Source: Maritalea sp049801075 (GTDB taxonomy: Bacteria; Pseudomonadota; Alphaproteobacteria; Rhizobiales; Devosiaceae). From it: DNA of 64,000 nucleotides. The notes beneath the pieces are model-generated. The model had not been told where the DNA came from and searched no databases. It worked only from the letters and a program-made list of their open reading frames with translations. The position numbers and the translations under genes are program-made. The stretch is from contig NZ_JBNAGG010000003.1 of the NCBI RefSeq assembly GCF_049801075.1, positions 186,001-250,000 on the forward strand, written 5' to 3'. Positions within the stretch are counted from its first letter, which is position 1. Each line of letters begins with the position of its first letter. Shown here piece by piece: positions 45,292-53,323 of the stretch.

Positions 45292-45346
45292 ATTTGCGGG
45301 CAAGCGGGCAGATCAGCTGAATTGTGTCCATCCATTTTGCCTCGGC

Positions 45347-45544
45347 TTAGCACCGCCGCCTGATATATTCGAACGGCTCAATGCCGAGATCGCGTCGCAA
45401 ATGGGGCGACAAATGATATTGGCTATATTTAGATTTTTTGGGGCTTGGCTTTTTCGAGCCCACATTTACCCCAATACGCAAGAAACGAATTATTTTGCGC
45501 AAAAGGGGGTGGTTACCGGGTGTTGACGCAACTTGGCAGGTCAT
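45347..45544 (-). CDS. Small DUF1127-like protein B
   Basis: ATG at 45544 with GGAG nearby gives 65 residues; a TTG at 45577 would extend it. The C-terminal part HLSPHLRRDLGIEPFEYIRRR carries the DUF1127-like LSPxxxRDxG motif shared with protein A. The N-terminus is basic and unlike A. Divergence outside the motif suggests an old duplication. It lies between A and the LysR gene, which is divergent from it across 99 bp. Confidence 0.65.
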   Translation of the reverse strand: MTCQVASTPGNHPLLRKIIRFLRIGVNVGSKKPSPKKSKYSQYHLSPHLRRDLGIEPFEYIRRRC

Positions 45545-45599
45545 ATTTCGACTCCTTAAAGAAAAATGTTGCGCCAACTATGAATTATGGTCATGCTGA

Positions 45600-45632
45600 T
45601 GACCAACAAAAGCTATGGCTTCTAGCATAAGG
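45600..45632. promoter_or_regulatory. Duplicated upstream element, copy B, in the divergent LysR/small-gene region
   Basis: It matches copy A at 45248-45280 with three mismatches over 33 bp. It is 55 bp upstream of small gene B and 11 bp before the LysR start, so a bound factor could control both. The AAGGAG at its end also serves as the LysR ribosome binding site. Confidence 0.7.
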
Positions 45633-45643
45633 AGATTTTATCT

Positions 45644-46552
45644 ATGGCGCTGGACCCATTGCCCCCGCTGACGGCATTGCGGGCGTTTGATGCCGCGGCA
45701 CGGCACAATAGTTTCACCAAAGCTGCCGAAGAGCTGAATATGAGCCAGGCAGCCGTGAGCTATCAAATCCGCCAATTGGAAGATCGGTTTGGCGAGCCAC
45801 TTTTTATTCGCAGTGCCCGTCAGGTGCATCTGAGTGAGGCAGGCGCGCGGCTTGCGCCTTCGGTCACGGAGGCATTTGACATTATTCGGCGCGGCTTTGC
45901 TGAAGCCAAAGGCCAACGAGATGATTTGCTGACCATCACCATGGTGCAAACCTTCGCCAGCGCATGGTTGGCGCGATATATTGGCGGCTTTCACATCAAT
46001 AATGGCGATGTGGCGGTGAAGGTCGATATTTCAAGCGATGTGATTTTGGACTTTCACAGCACAGGCATGGATATTGCCATTCGCTCTGGCCATGGGGATT
46101 GGCCCGGCCTTGCCTCAAAGAAGCTCTTTCATTTTGATTATACAGTGATGGCAGCGCCATGTTTTTTGGAAGAAAATGTGCTTGAGAAGCCCGAGGATGT
46201 TATGGGCCTTTCCATGGCCAGCCCACACGACCCTTGGTGGCGCATTTGGCTGGAAAAACAAGGCATAGATGCCAAAGGGTTGGAAAGAGCGCGTGGCCCG
46301 GTACTGGACGTGCAATATATTAACGGCATCGCCGCCATGTCCGGCCATGCCTTGGCGTTGCTCACCCCCGCACTATTTTACACAGAGCTGACAAATGGCA
46401 GCCTGGTACAGCCATTTGACTATGTGCATCGCGAGGAAAAGGCTCTTTGGCTGTGTTATCCCAAAGGGCGCGAAAACTGGTCAAAGATCAAACGGTTTGA
46501 AGAATGGCTTTTCACAAAGCTTGATGAAACCATGCCCAATCGGCGGGTTTAG
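45644..46552 (+). CDS. LysR-family transcriptional regulator (GcvA/VtlR-like)
   Basis: The 302-residue protein has the N-terminal HTH (LTALRAFDAAARHNSFTKAA, NMSQAAVSYQIRQLEDRFGE) and a periplasmic-binding-protein-like effector domain with SDVILDFHSTGMDIAIRSGHG, the GcvA-type signature. GcvA-like regulators in alphaproteobacteria include VtlR/LsrB. Divergence from a small DUF1127-like gene with an element reaching 11 bp before its own start suggests direct and autoregulatory control, which is inference. Confidence 0.88.
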   Translation: MALDPLPPLTALRAFDAAARHNSFTKAAEELNMSQAAVSYQIRQLEDRFGEPLFIRSARQVHLSEAGARLAPSVTEAFDIIRRGFAEAKGQRDDLLTITMVQTFASAWLARYIGGFHINNGDVAVKVDISSDVILDFHSTGMDIAIRSGHGDWPGLASKKLFHFDYTVMAAPCFLEENVLEKPEDVMGLSMASPHDPWWRIWLEKQGIDAKGLERARGPVLDVQYINGIAAMSGHALALLTPALFYTELTNGSLVQPFDYVHREEKALWLCYPKGRENWSKIKRFEEWLFTKLDETMPNRRV

Positions 46553-47223
46553 AACTTAAACCGCACCCCGACCATGCCAGCATTTGCGCCATCAATTGCC
46601 GCAAGCCCTGTGGTGCCCCACGCGCCAGAGCGGTGCTGCGCCCGCCAGAACACTTCAAGCTCTGGATTGTCGACATGCGAGAAGCTAATTTCTGGGCCCA
46701 CATAAAATAGTAGCTTTGCAGACTTGTCCTGCGCTTCTTCTCGCTCTTTGGCGATGCCAAATGTGTCGGTCACCGCGCTAAGACCAAGGGTGAGTGATGG
46801 GGATACGCGCACCGTATCGCCGAGCACCCAGCCATTATAGCGGCCCACGCCGCCAGCCCAGATTTCGGCTGTTGCAGGACCATCACCAAAGCGACCAGCA
46901 ACACCCGTCTCAAGGCCCCAATTCCAGCCTTCAGGATCAGTTATGAAGAATTTTTGGTAGCCAACAGCAAGGCCATAGAAATCTTCAGGAATGGGGTTGG
47001 GGGTAAAGGTGTGCCCAAAATAGCCCTTGTGATAACGACCACCGAAGATAAAAACCGATTCATCAAAATCATAGCTAGACATCACTTGAGGAGGTTCAGC
47101 CATAGCGGATGATGAAGCATCGTTCGGCATAGATTGTGCGCCCGCGCCCTGAAGGGCGGGAACGCACAGCGATAACGCTAGCAAAACTGATTTGGAGGTC
47201 GATTTTAACAAGACAGCACCCAA
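46549..47223 (-). CDS. Outer-membrane-like exported beta-barrel protein
   Basis: The 224-residue product has a signal peptide (SVLLALSLCVPALQGAGAQ) and a mature part of alternating strands rich in Gly and aromatics, ending in MVGVRFKF with a terminal Phe, as expected for an outer membrane barrel. A Gly-Trp-rich block WNWGLETGVAGRFGDGP is visible. Small barrels with this length include LpxR/PagL-type lipid A enzymes and structural OMPs; no catalytic His-Ser pair could be confirmed. The start is uncertain: TTG at 47223 is used because no ATG lies before the signal peptide. It overlaps the convergent LysR end by 4 bp. Confidence 0.65.
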   Translation of the reverse strand: MGAVLLKSTSKSVLLALSLCVPALQGAGAQSMPNDASSSAMAEPPQVMSSYDFDESVFIFGGRYHKGYFGHTFTPNPIPEDFYGLAVGYQKFFITDPEGWNWGLETGVAGRFGDGPATAEIWAGGVGRYNGWVLGDTVRVSPSLTLGLSAVTDTFGIAKEREEAQDKSAKLLFYVGPEISFSHVDNPELEVFWRAQHRSGAWGTTGLAAIDGANAGMVGVRFKF

Positions 47224-47329
47224 TTACTTCGTTGTTTGCGGCCTTGCCAAAACTCATTTGCAAAGCGCGCCTTTGTTAAGGCTTCATATCAGAAACGGAT
47301 GAGTATGGATATGGTTCCATCGTGTCGTT

Positions 47330-48040
47330 TTAATTACACTTTCTCGAAAAAATGCGTTGGATGCTCGCATATAGCGTGCGCAATTCTTCGGCCCGCTGTT
47401 GAGGACTTTCGTCCTTAATATGTGGTGGCATTTGGTCCATAAAACTAAAATGGTGCGCGCCGTTCACCATCTGGACGGTGAAATCAAGCTGGGGTGGGCA
47501 CAGTGCAGCGAACAGCTGGAGGGCCTTGGGTGGGATGATGTTGTCCTGTGTGCCCCCAATCACGGAAAGAGGCGTGGTGAGCGTGTCCAGCGCGTTGGGG
47601 CCACGGAAGAAATCAATGGCCGGGGCAAGCAGGGCGAGATGCGCAATGTCGCGCGGCAATTTGTGCGCGATCAGTTCGCGCTTAATTGTGTAAGCGGTTG
47701 CCCCTGCCAAAACCAGCAACATGGATGCACCAATGGAGTGGCCGATACCAAAGAGCGGTGCATGTTTCGAGGCAAGCTGCTCCACAGCGGTCGAAAGCCG
47801 ATCTAATCGATCCAGCAATTCTGCACGCGTGGGCACAGGATCTGGCAGCATGTCGAAATGGGGGGCAATCACGTTAAATCCTGCCGCATGAAACCCCTGC
47901 AACAGATTTTGATGCCGGTCTGGGCTACCGCCCCGCCCGGCCGCAAACAATAATGTTGGTGCGCCAGCATCTCCAGCAAAGTGCCCCACCTCAAAAGGCC
48001 CATTGGCCCCGGTTAACGTGCAAATTTCGGCGCTACTCAC
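47330..48040 (-). CDS. Alpha/beta hydrolase (serine aminopeptidase-like)
   Basis: The 236-residue protein has the nucleophile elbow GIGHSIGAS, the acid in GGTQDNIIPP and the base in NGAHHFSFMD, a complete triad. No signal peptide. It lies directly upstream of nothing recognisable and begins 6 bp after the fghA stop, so it is probably cotranscribed with fghA. Substrate unknown. Confidence 0.85.
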   Translation of the reverse strand: MSSAEICTLTGANGPFEVGHFAGDAGAPTLLFAAGRGGSPDRHQNLLQGFHAAGFNVIAPHFDMLPDPVPTRAELLDRLDRLSTAVEQLASKHAPLFGIGHSIGASMLLVLAGATAYTIKRELIAHKLPRDIAHLALLAPAIDFFRGPNALDTLTTPLSVIGGTQDNIIPPKALQLFAALCPPQLDFTVQMVNGAHHFSFMDQMPPHIKDESPQQRAEELRTLYASIQRIFSRKCN

Positions 48041-48046
48041 GAAGGT

Positions 48047-48886
48047 CTACCCCAATCGCGCGGCATGCCAGCGCAAATGGTCGTCCATAAAACTGGAAAT
48101 GAAATAATAGGAATGGTCATAGCCATCGCGCATATTCAGCGTGAGGCCAATACCCGCTTTTTCGCAGGCATCGCGCAGCAACCATGGCTTCAGCCCGTCT
48201 TCCAAAAATCCATCAGCTTCGCCTTGATCCACCAACAGCGCATCATAGCGCGCGCCATCTTCGATCAGTTGCACCGCATCATATTGCCGCCATGCCTGCG
48301 GATTGTCACCCAAATAGGCCGAAAGCCCTTTGGTGGACCAGTCACAGCTGGAAGGGTTGACGATGGGCGCGAAGGCGGAGCAGCTTTTAAACTTGTCTGG
48401 ATTTTTCAATGCCAAGGTCAGTGCCCCGTGGCCGCCCATGGAATGGCCAGAAACACCAATACGCGCTGGATCAATCGGGAAATCGGCCAGCACCAGATCA
48501 TAAAGCTCGTCGCGCACATAGGATTGCATTTGATAATGGCTGGCCCATGGCGCTTCGGTGGCATCCAGATAAAAGCCCGCGCCTTTGCCCAATTGCCAAT
48601 CCTCTGGATCGTCCGCCACATCCTCGCCGCGGGGTGAGGTATCTGGGCACACAATGATGATCCCCAATTCCGCCGCCATACGCCGATATTCGCCCTTATC
48701 CAACACATTTTGGTGGGTGCAGGTCAGGCCAGACAGATAGAATAGCGCGGGACATTTTTGAGTTTTGGCCTGTGGTGGCACAAACACGGCGAATGTCATC
48801 TCACAATTGGTCGATACAGCCTGATGGCGATAAACCCCTTGGGTGCCTTCAAAGACTCTGGCTTCGGAGATGGTTTCTAGCGTCAT
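48047..48886 (-). CDS. fghA: S-formylglutathione hydrolase
   Basis: The 279-residue esterase-D-family enzyme has SGLTCTHQNVLDKGEYRRMA near the start and the nucleophile motif SGHSMGGHGALTLALKN. Ser, Asp and His of the triad are present (His in DGYDHSYYFISSF). It hydrolyses S-formylglutathione to formate and glutathione, the second step of formaldehyde oxidation. Its partner adhC is upstream on the same strand, separated by the 280-bp repeat-containing gap. Confidence 0.95.
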   Translation of the reverse strand: MTLETISEARVFEGTQGVYRHQAVSTNCEMTFAVFVPPQAKTQKCPALFYLSGLTCTHQNVLDKGEYRRMAAELGIIIVCPDTSPRGEDVADDPEDWQLGKGAGFYLDATEAPWASHYQMQSYVRDELYDLVLADFPIDPARIGVSGHSMGGHGALTLALKNPDKFKSCSAFAPIVNPSSCDWSTKGLSAYLGDNPQAWRQYDAVQLIEDGARYDALLVDQGEADGFLEDGLKPWLLRDACEKAGIGLTLNMRDGYDHSYYFISSFMDDHLRWHAARLG

Positions 48887-48920
48887 GTTTATGTTCCTTT
48901 ATTTGCCGCAGGATGTAATG

Positions 48921-49020
48921 CGCACTGTCGGAGCTCTGCGCCCGTCCCCGGCACCCCAGTTTTTTACGCGCCGCCGTCGTTCGCTTCGCTCACTACCCCG
49001 GCATCCCCGCCTATTGGTAC
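48921..49020 (-). repeat. GC-rich dispersed element, copy 2
   Basis: On the minus strand it reads ACCAATAGGCGGGGATGCCG, then GTGAGCGAAGCGAACGACGG, then GGGGTGCCGGGGACGGGCGC. It matches 56537-56694 over its first ~65 bp and at its end. It lies between fghA and adhC. Confidence 0.75.
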
Positions 49021-49166
49021 CCAGCAAAGACACTGAGCAGGGTATGTGAAATGACGGACGAGCATCGCGAGGACCTCGGGCCACTTTTGGCCCGCGCCCG
49101 CGCAGTTTAGGTGCTGAAAGCACCGCTCAACCGCGAACGATATGAGAAGGCGGCCCAAATCGTCTT

Positions 49167-50276
49167 CTAATACACCACTACGGAGCGGATACTTTCGCCG
49201 CTATGCATCAAATCAAAGCCCTTATTGATCTCATCAAGGCTCAGCGTATGGGTGATCATGGGGTCAATTTCGATTTTACCCTGCATGTACCAATCTACGA
49301 TTTTTGGTACATCGGTGCGGCCACGCGCGCCGCCAAAAGCAGTGCCTTTCCAGGTACGGCCTGTGACCAATTGGAACGGGCGCGTTGAGATTTCAGCGCC
49401 AGCAGGTGCCACGCCGATAATGACGCTTTCGCCCCAGCCTTTATGGGCACATTCCAGCGCTTGCCGCATCAAATTGACATTGCCGATACACTCAAATGTG
49501 TAATCCGCGCCGCCGCCCGTCAAATCCACAAGGTAAGGCACCATATCGCCTTCCACTTCCTTTGGATTGACAAAGTGGGTCATGCCAAAACGCTCGCCCC
49601 AAGCTTTCTTTTCTGGGTTGGTGTCCACGCCAATAATCATATTGGCCCCGGCCAAACGCAGGCCCTGGATCACGTTCAAGCCAATACCGCCCAAGCCAAA
49701 CACGACCGCGTTTGCGCCCGGCTCCACCTTGGCCGTGTTGATCACTGCGCCAATGCCCGTTGTCACGCCACAGCCAATATAGCAAACCTTATCGAACGGG
49801 GCGTCCGGGTTGATTTTGGCTAAGGCGATTTCGGGCACCACGGTGAAGTTGGCGAAGGTCGAGGTGCCCATATAATGGAAAATTTTCTCGCCATTGATCG
49901 AGAAGCGCGAGCTGCCATCCGGCATCAAGCCTGCCCCTTGGGTGGAGCGAATCTTTTGGCACAAATTGGTTTTCGGGTTGAGGCAATATTCGCACTCGCG
50001 GCATTCGGGCGTATAGAGTGGGATCACATGGTCGCCCGGCTTGAGCGAGGTGACACCTTTGCCCACTTCCACCACAATGCCCGCGCCCTCATGGCCCAAA
50101 ATGGCCGGGAAAATGCCCTCAGGGTCAGCACCGGATAAGGTGAACTCATCCGTATGACAAATGCCCGTGGCTTTGATTTCCACCAGCACTTCCCCGTCAC
50201 GCGGGCCTTCCAACTGTACAGTTGTTACTTCCAATGGTGCGCCCGCTTTGGTGGCGATTGCTGCTCTTACGTCCAT
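49167..50276 (-). CDS. adhC: S-(hydroxymethyl)glutathione dehydrogenase (class III alcohol dehydrogenase)
   Basis: The 369-residue zinc enzyme has the catalytic Cys and His in GICHTDEFTLSGADPEG and FPAILGHEGAG, the structural zinc cluster PECRECEYCLNPKTNLC and the NAD motif FGLGGIGLNVIQGLRL. It oxidises the formaldehyde-glutathione adduct with NAD+. With fghA it forms the glutathione-dependent formaldehyde pathway, which supports C1 detoxification; the S-(hydroxymethyl)glutathione synthase-like GFA protein is at 61.3 kb. The adduct needs glutathione, made by gshB nearby. Confidence 0.96.
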   Translation of the reverse strand: MDVRAAIATKAGAPLEVTTVQLEGPRDGEVLVEIKATGICHTDEFTLSGADPEGIFPAILGHEGAGIVVEVGKGVTSLKPGDHVIPLYTPECRECEYCLNPKTNLCQKIRSTQGAGLMPDGSSRFSINGEKIFHYMGTSTFANFTVVPEIALAKINPDAPFDKVCYIGCGVTTGIGAVINTAKVEPGANAVVFGLGGIGLNVIQGLRLAGANMIIGVDTNPEKKAWGERFGMTHFVNPKEVEGDMVPYLVDLTGGGADYTFECIGNVNLMRQALECAHKGWGESVIIGVAPAGAEISTRPFQLVTGRTWKGTAFGGARGRTDVPKIVDWYMQGKIEIDPMITHTLSLDEINKGFDLMHSGESIRSVVVY

Positions 50277-50477
50277 AATGGCCTCCCGTTCTTTTGTTAA
50301 ACGCTATCTGAGAATCAGCCAGATGGCGAGTGGGGAATTTCAGCAAATTTGATGTGGCCCGCAAAGCACAATTTCACTTTGCAATCAGGCGAACGCCGCC
50401 CTGTCCATAATCCCGCCATAATGGCTAGGCCAAAATTAGTCAGTCTGATTTGGGCCTTGTATTTGGGGTATTCTTTC

Positions 50478-51278
50478 ATGCGTTTTAAACGTGCCACTTT
50501 ATTCATTTTAGCGACAAGTTTTTGGGCACCTTCGGCTTATGCAGGGCATATATGCACCCTGATTGCTGATCCGGTTAAAAATGTGATTTTGACCGAAAAG
50601 GGCAAATGCGATGACCGCGTTACCCCGGCTTCCACCTTCAAACTGGCGCTGGCGATCATGGCGTTTGATCACGGCATTTTGAAAGATCCGCACACGCCCA
50701 AATGGGCCTTCAAGCAAGGCTATGCCGCGTGGGGCGGCAAAAACTGGCAGCGCGAGACGGACCCCACAGATTGGCTGACCTATTCCGTGGTTTGGTACTC
50801 GCAATTGATCGCCAAAGAAATGGGCGCCGAAAAGCTGACAAATTACGCTCATGATTTTCGCTATGGCAATGGCGACTTTTCGGGAGATCCCGGCAAAAAT
50901 AACGGGCTGGAGCGTGCGTGGATTGCCTCGTCACTTGCCATCTCGCCGCGCGAACAATTGCAATTCATTGCCCGCTACATCAATCGCAACTTGCCCGTTT
51001 CCGAGGCCGCCTATGCCCATAGCCGCGCCGCCATGCCGACCCAAATGGTCAATGGCTGGCAGGTTTTTGGCAAAACCGGCATGGCCTATCCACGCTTGAA
51101 AAATGGTGCGCTGGACCGGGCACATCCCTATGGCTGGTATGTGGGCTGGGCAGAAAAAGGCAATCAGCGCCGAATATTTGTGCGCCTGCGCCAAGATGAT
51201 CAGAAAATGGAAGGCTCCGCCAGCACCCGCGCAAAGTCCGGCGTGATGACAGATTTGATCCCCTATCTGCCCGACTAA
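50478..51278 (+). CDS. Class D (OXA-type) beta-lactamase
   Basis: ATG at 50478 gives 266 residues, the normal class D length; the frame is open upstream to 50349 but those residues are unlike the family. A signal peptide ends at SAYAG. Active-site motifs are all present: STFK with Ser52, SVV at 103-105, YGN at 129-131 and KTG at 199-201, plus the SGDPGKNNGLERAWI loop. Cys26 and Cys44 may form a disulfide. The enzyme hydrolyses beta-lactams in the periplasm; spectrum cannot be read from sequence. It is flanked by chromosomal genes (adhC, marC), with no integron, transposase or repeats next to it, so it looks resident rather than recently acquired. Confidence 0.93.
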   Translation: MRFKRATLFILATSFWAPSAYAGHICTLIADPVKNVILTEKGKCDDRVTPASTFKLALAIMAFDHGILKDPHTPKWAFKQGYAAWGGKNWQRETDPTDWLTYSVVWYSQLIAKEMGAEKLTNYAHDFRYGNGDFSGDPGKNNGLERAWIASSLAISPREQLQFIARYINRNLPVSEAAYAHSRAAMPTQMVNGWQVFGKTGMAYPRLKNGALDRAHPYGWYVGWAEKGNQRRIFVRLRQDDQKMEGSASTRAKSGVMTDLIPYLPD

Positions 51279-51296
51279 GCGATAGGTTGGGATTAT

Positions 51297-51941
51297 CTAA
51301 AGGCTCATACGGCCCAAAAGGCCACTGGTCATCAAGCCATCAAAGATAAATTGGACCGACAGCGCCGCGAGCAACACGCCCACAATGCGCGAAATCACAT
51401 GCAACACGGTGAAGCCGAGAATGCGCTGCAATTGCGTTGCGCCCAGCAAAAACAAATAGGTGAGCATCAGGATCAGCAGCAACCCCGCAACAACGGCCAC
51501 TTGCCGTGGCGGGTCGCCGCTGGCGTCGGCCATCAAAAGAATTGTGGCCCCAATTGCCCCCGGCCCTGCGATCAGCGGCGTTGCCAATGGGAAAACCGAA
51601 ATATCTGATGATGATGCAGCTTCGGCATTTTCTTCATCTGTGGTGGAGGTGCCGCCCGATGAGCGCGCAAACACCATATCGATGGAGATGAGCAGCAACA
51701 GGATGCCGCCCGCCGTGCGCAAGGCAGGCAGGCTGATGCCGAAGATGGCCAATAAGGGTTCGCCAAAAAATACGAAAAATAGAAGCACCGCGCCGCCAAT
51801 GACCACGCCTTTAAACACCATGGCCCGGCGTTCAGCGGCAGTTGCACCCGCTGTTAGCGCTGCAAATAACACCACAATATCTGCCGGCCCAATGGTGGCA
51901 AAATATGTGGTGAATGACACCAGAAATGTCTCAATTGGCAT
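51297..51941 (-). CDS. MarC-family membrane protein
   Basis: The 214-residue integral membrane protein has about six hydrophobic segments and the family motifs (GPADIVVLFAALTAGAT, PLATPLIAGPGAIGATI). MarC was once tied to multiple antibiotic resistance, but this is no longer supported; function is unknown. It converges on the beta-lactamase gene with 18 bp between them. It precedes gshB by 46 bp on the same strand order. Confidence 0.88.
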   Translation of the reverse strand: MPIETFLVSFTTYFATIGPADIVVLFAALTAGATAAERRAMVFKGVVIGGAVLLFFVFFGEPLLAIFGISLPALRTAGGILLLLISIDMVFARSSGGTSTTDEENAEAASSSDISVFPLATPLIAGPGAIGATILLMADASGDPPRQVAVVAGLLLILMLTYLFLLGATQLQRILGFTVLHVISRIVGVLLAALSVQFIFDGLMTSGLLGRMSL

Positions 51942-51987
51942 ACGCGATCAGCCCTTAAACGCCCCAAACAAATGAAGTCTGGCACGC

Positions 51988-52935
51988 TTAGCGGCGTTTT
52001 TCAATCGCATCCCAAATCAGCGCGGCTATATCGGGGCCGCCGAAGCGTTTGATTTCTCGAATGCCCGTGGGCGAGGTCACATTGATTTCGGTGAGATAGT
52101 CGCCGATCACATCAATGCCCACAAAGATAAAGTCGCGCTCTTTCAATGCCGGGGCGATGGCAGCGCAGATCTCTTTTTCACGCGCGGTGAGTTCGCTCAA
52201 TTCAGGGCGACCGCCTACATGCATGTTGGAGCGGCTTTCACCTTCCGCTGGAATGCGGTTGAGGCCAGCCACAGGCTCGCCATCGATAATGATGATGCGC
52301 TTGTCGCCCTTGCGCACATCCGGCAGATATTGCTGGATCATAAAGGGTTCGCGGAAACTCATTTCGAACATTTCCAACAATGACACCAGATTGTGGTCGT
52401 CTTGGCGCAGCAAGAACACGCCAGCGCCGCCATTGCCATAAAGCGGCTTGATGATGATATCGCCGTGGCGCGCACGGAAATCTTGGATTTGCTTGCGATC
52501 GCGCGTTACCAGCGTGGGCGGCATTAGCTCAGGAAAATCGGTCACCAAGATCTTTTCCGGCGCGTTGCGCACGTGATCTGGATGGTTCACCACCAGTGTT
52601 TTTGGATGCAACCGCTCCAGCAAATGGGTGGTGGTAATGTAATGCATGTCAAATGGCGGGTCTTGGCGCAGCAAGATGACGTCGAAAATGCTCAAATCCT
52701 GCAATGCTGACGGGTCAAGCTCAAACCAATGATCCTGATCGTCAAAGAGTTTGACGGGCGCCACTTCGGCTTTCACCACACCGCTTTCCAAGCTCAATGT
52801 GGCCGGGGTGTAATAATAAACCTCATGACCGCGCTGCTGTGCTTCAAGCATCATGGCAAAGCTGGAATCGCCTGCGGGATCAATGGCGGCAATGGGGTCC
52901 ATTTGCACGGCAATTTTCAATTTTTTATCGGTCAT
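51988..52935 (-). CDS. gshB: Glutathione synthetase
   Basis: ATG at 52935 gives 315 residues (MTDKKLKIAVQMDPI); an in-frame extension overlaps yraN and is not used. The ATP-grasp enzyme shows the N-terminal IAAIDPAGDSSFAMM, KPLYGNGGAGVFLL and the GIDVIGDYLTEINVTSPTG motif with metal ligands. It adds glycine to gamma-glutamylcysteine. It follows yraN with 10 bp between. Confidence 0.95.
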   Translation of the reverse strand: MTDKKLKIAVQMDPIAAIDPAGDSSFAMMLEAQQRGHEVYYYTPATLSLESGVVKAEVAPVKLFDDQDHWFELDPSALQDLSIFDVILLRQDPPFDMHYITTTHLLERLHPKTLVVNHPDHVRNAPEKILVTDFPELMPPTLVTRDRKQIQDFRARHGDIIIKPLYGNGGAGVFLLRQDDHNLVSLLEMFEMSFREPFMIQQYLPDVRKGDKRIIIIDGEPVAGLNRIPAEGESRSNMHVGGRPELSELTAREKEICAAIAPALKERDFIFVGIDVIGDYLTEINVTSPTGIREIKRFGGPDIAALIWDAIEKRR

Positions 52936-52945
52936 AAGGCGCGTC

Positions 52946-53323
52946 TCACCCTTCATATGAATCTTCTGCCACAAAGGCATTTTGGATATGGACGGGCCAA
53001 CGCCACGGCGCAAGCCCGATCACATCAAATTGTTGTTGATGGCTAGCATATTGCTCATTTTTGGCCAACCAATATTGCGCCGCCCGGCGATAGCGATGCG
53101 GCTTGATTTGCTCGATCGCCATCATCAATGCGCCCGGGCCGCGCCGGGCTTTCACTTCCATGAAAACAAGGGATTTGCCGCGTTTCGCCACCAGATCCAG
53201 CTCGCCCAAAGGGGTTTTTACCCGACGCGCCAAAATTCGATAGCCCTTTAAGCGCAAAAATATCTCCGCCACCCGTTCACTTTTGCGTCCAAAACGCTCA
53301 GCTTTTTGGCGGCGCTGTGTCAT
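52946..53323 (-). CDS. YraN-family (UPF0102) nuclease-like protein
   Basis: The 125-residue protein has the restriction-endonuclease-like core GELDLVAKRGKSLVFMEVKAR, with the ExK arrangement as EVK. The function is not settled; structure-based work places it with Holliday-junction-like nucleases. It overlaps the rsmI stop by 4 bp. The rsmI-yraN-gshB order is conserved in alphaproteobacteria. Confidence 0.9.
   Translation of the reverse strand: MTQRRQKAERFGRKSERVAEIFLRLKGYRILARRVKTPLGELDLVAKRGKSLVFMEVKARRGPGALMMAIEQIKPHRYRRAAQYWLAKNEQYASHQQQFDVIGLAPWRWPVHIQNAFVAEDSYEG

Noticed and set aside
48899..49123. Open frame between fghA and adhC
   Set aside because: It runs through the dispersed GC-rich element, and shares the repeat-encoded peptide TNRRGCRGSERSERRR with 56.5 kb.
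50349..50477. Longer N-terminus for the beta-lactamase
   Set aside because: The extra residues precede a complete signal peptide at 50478, and the ATG there has a good binding site and gives the family length.
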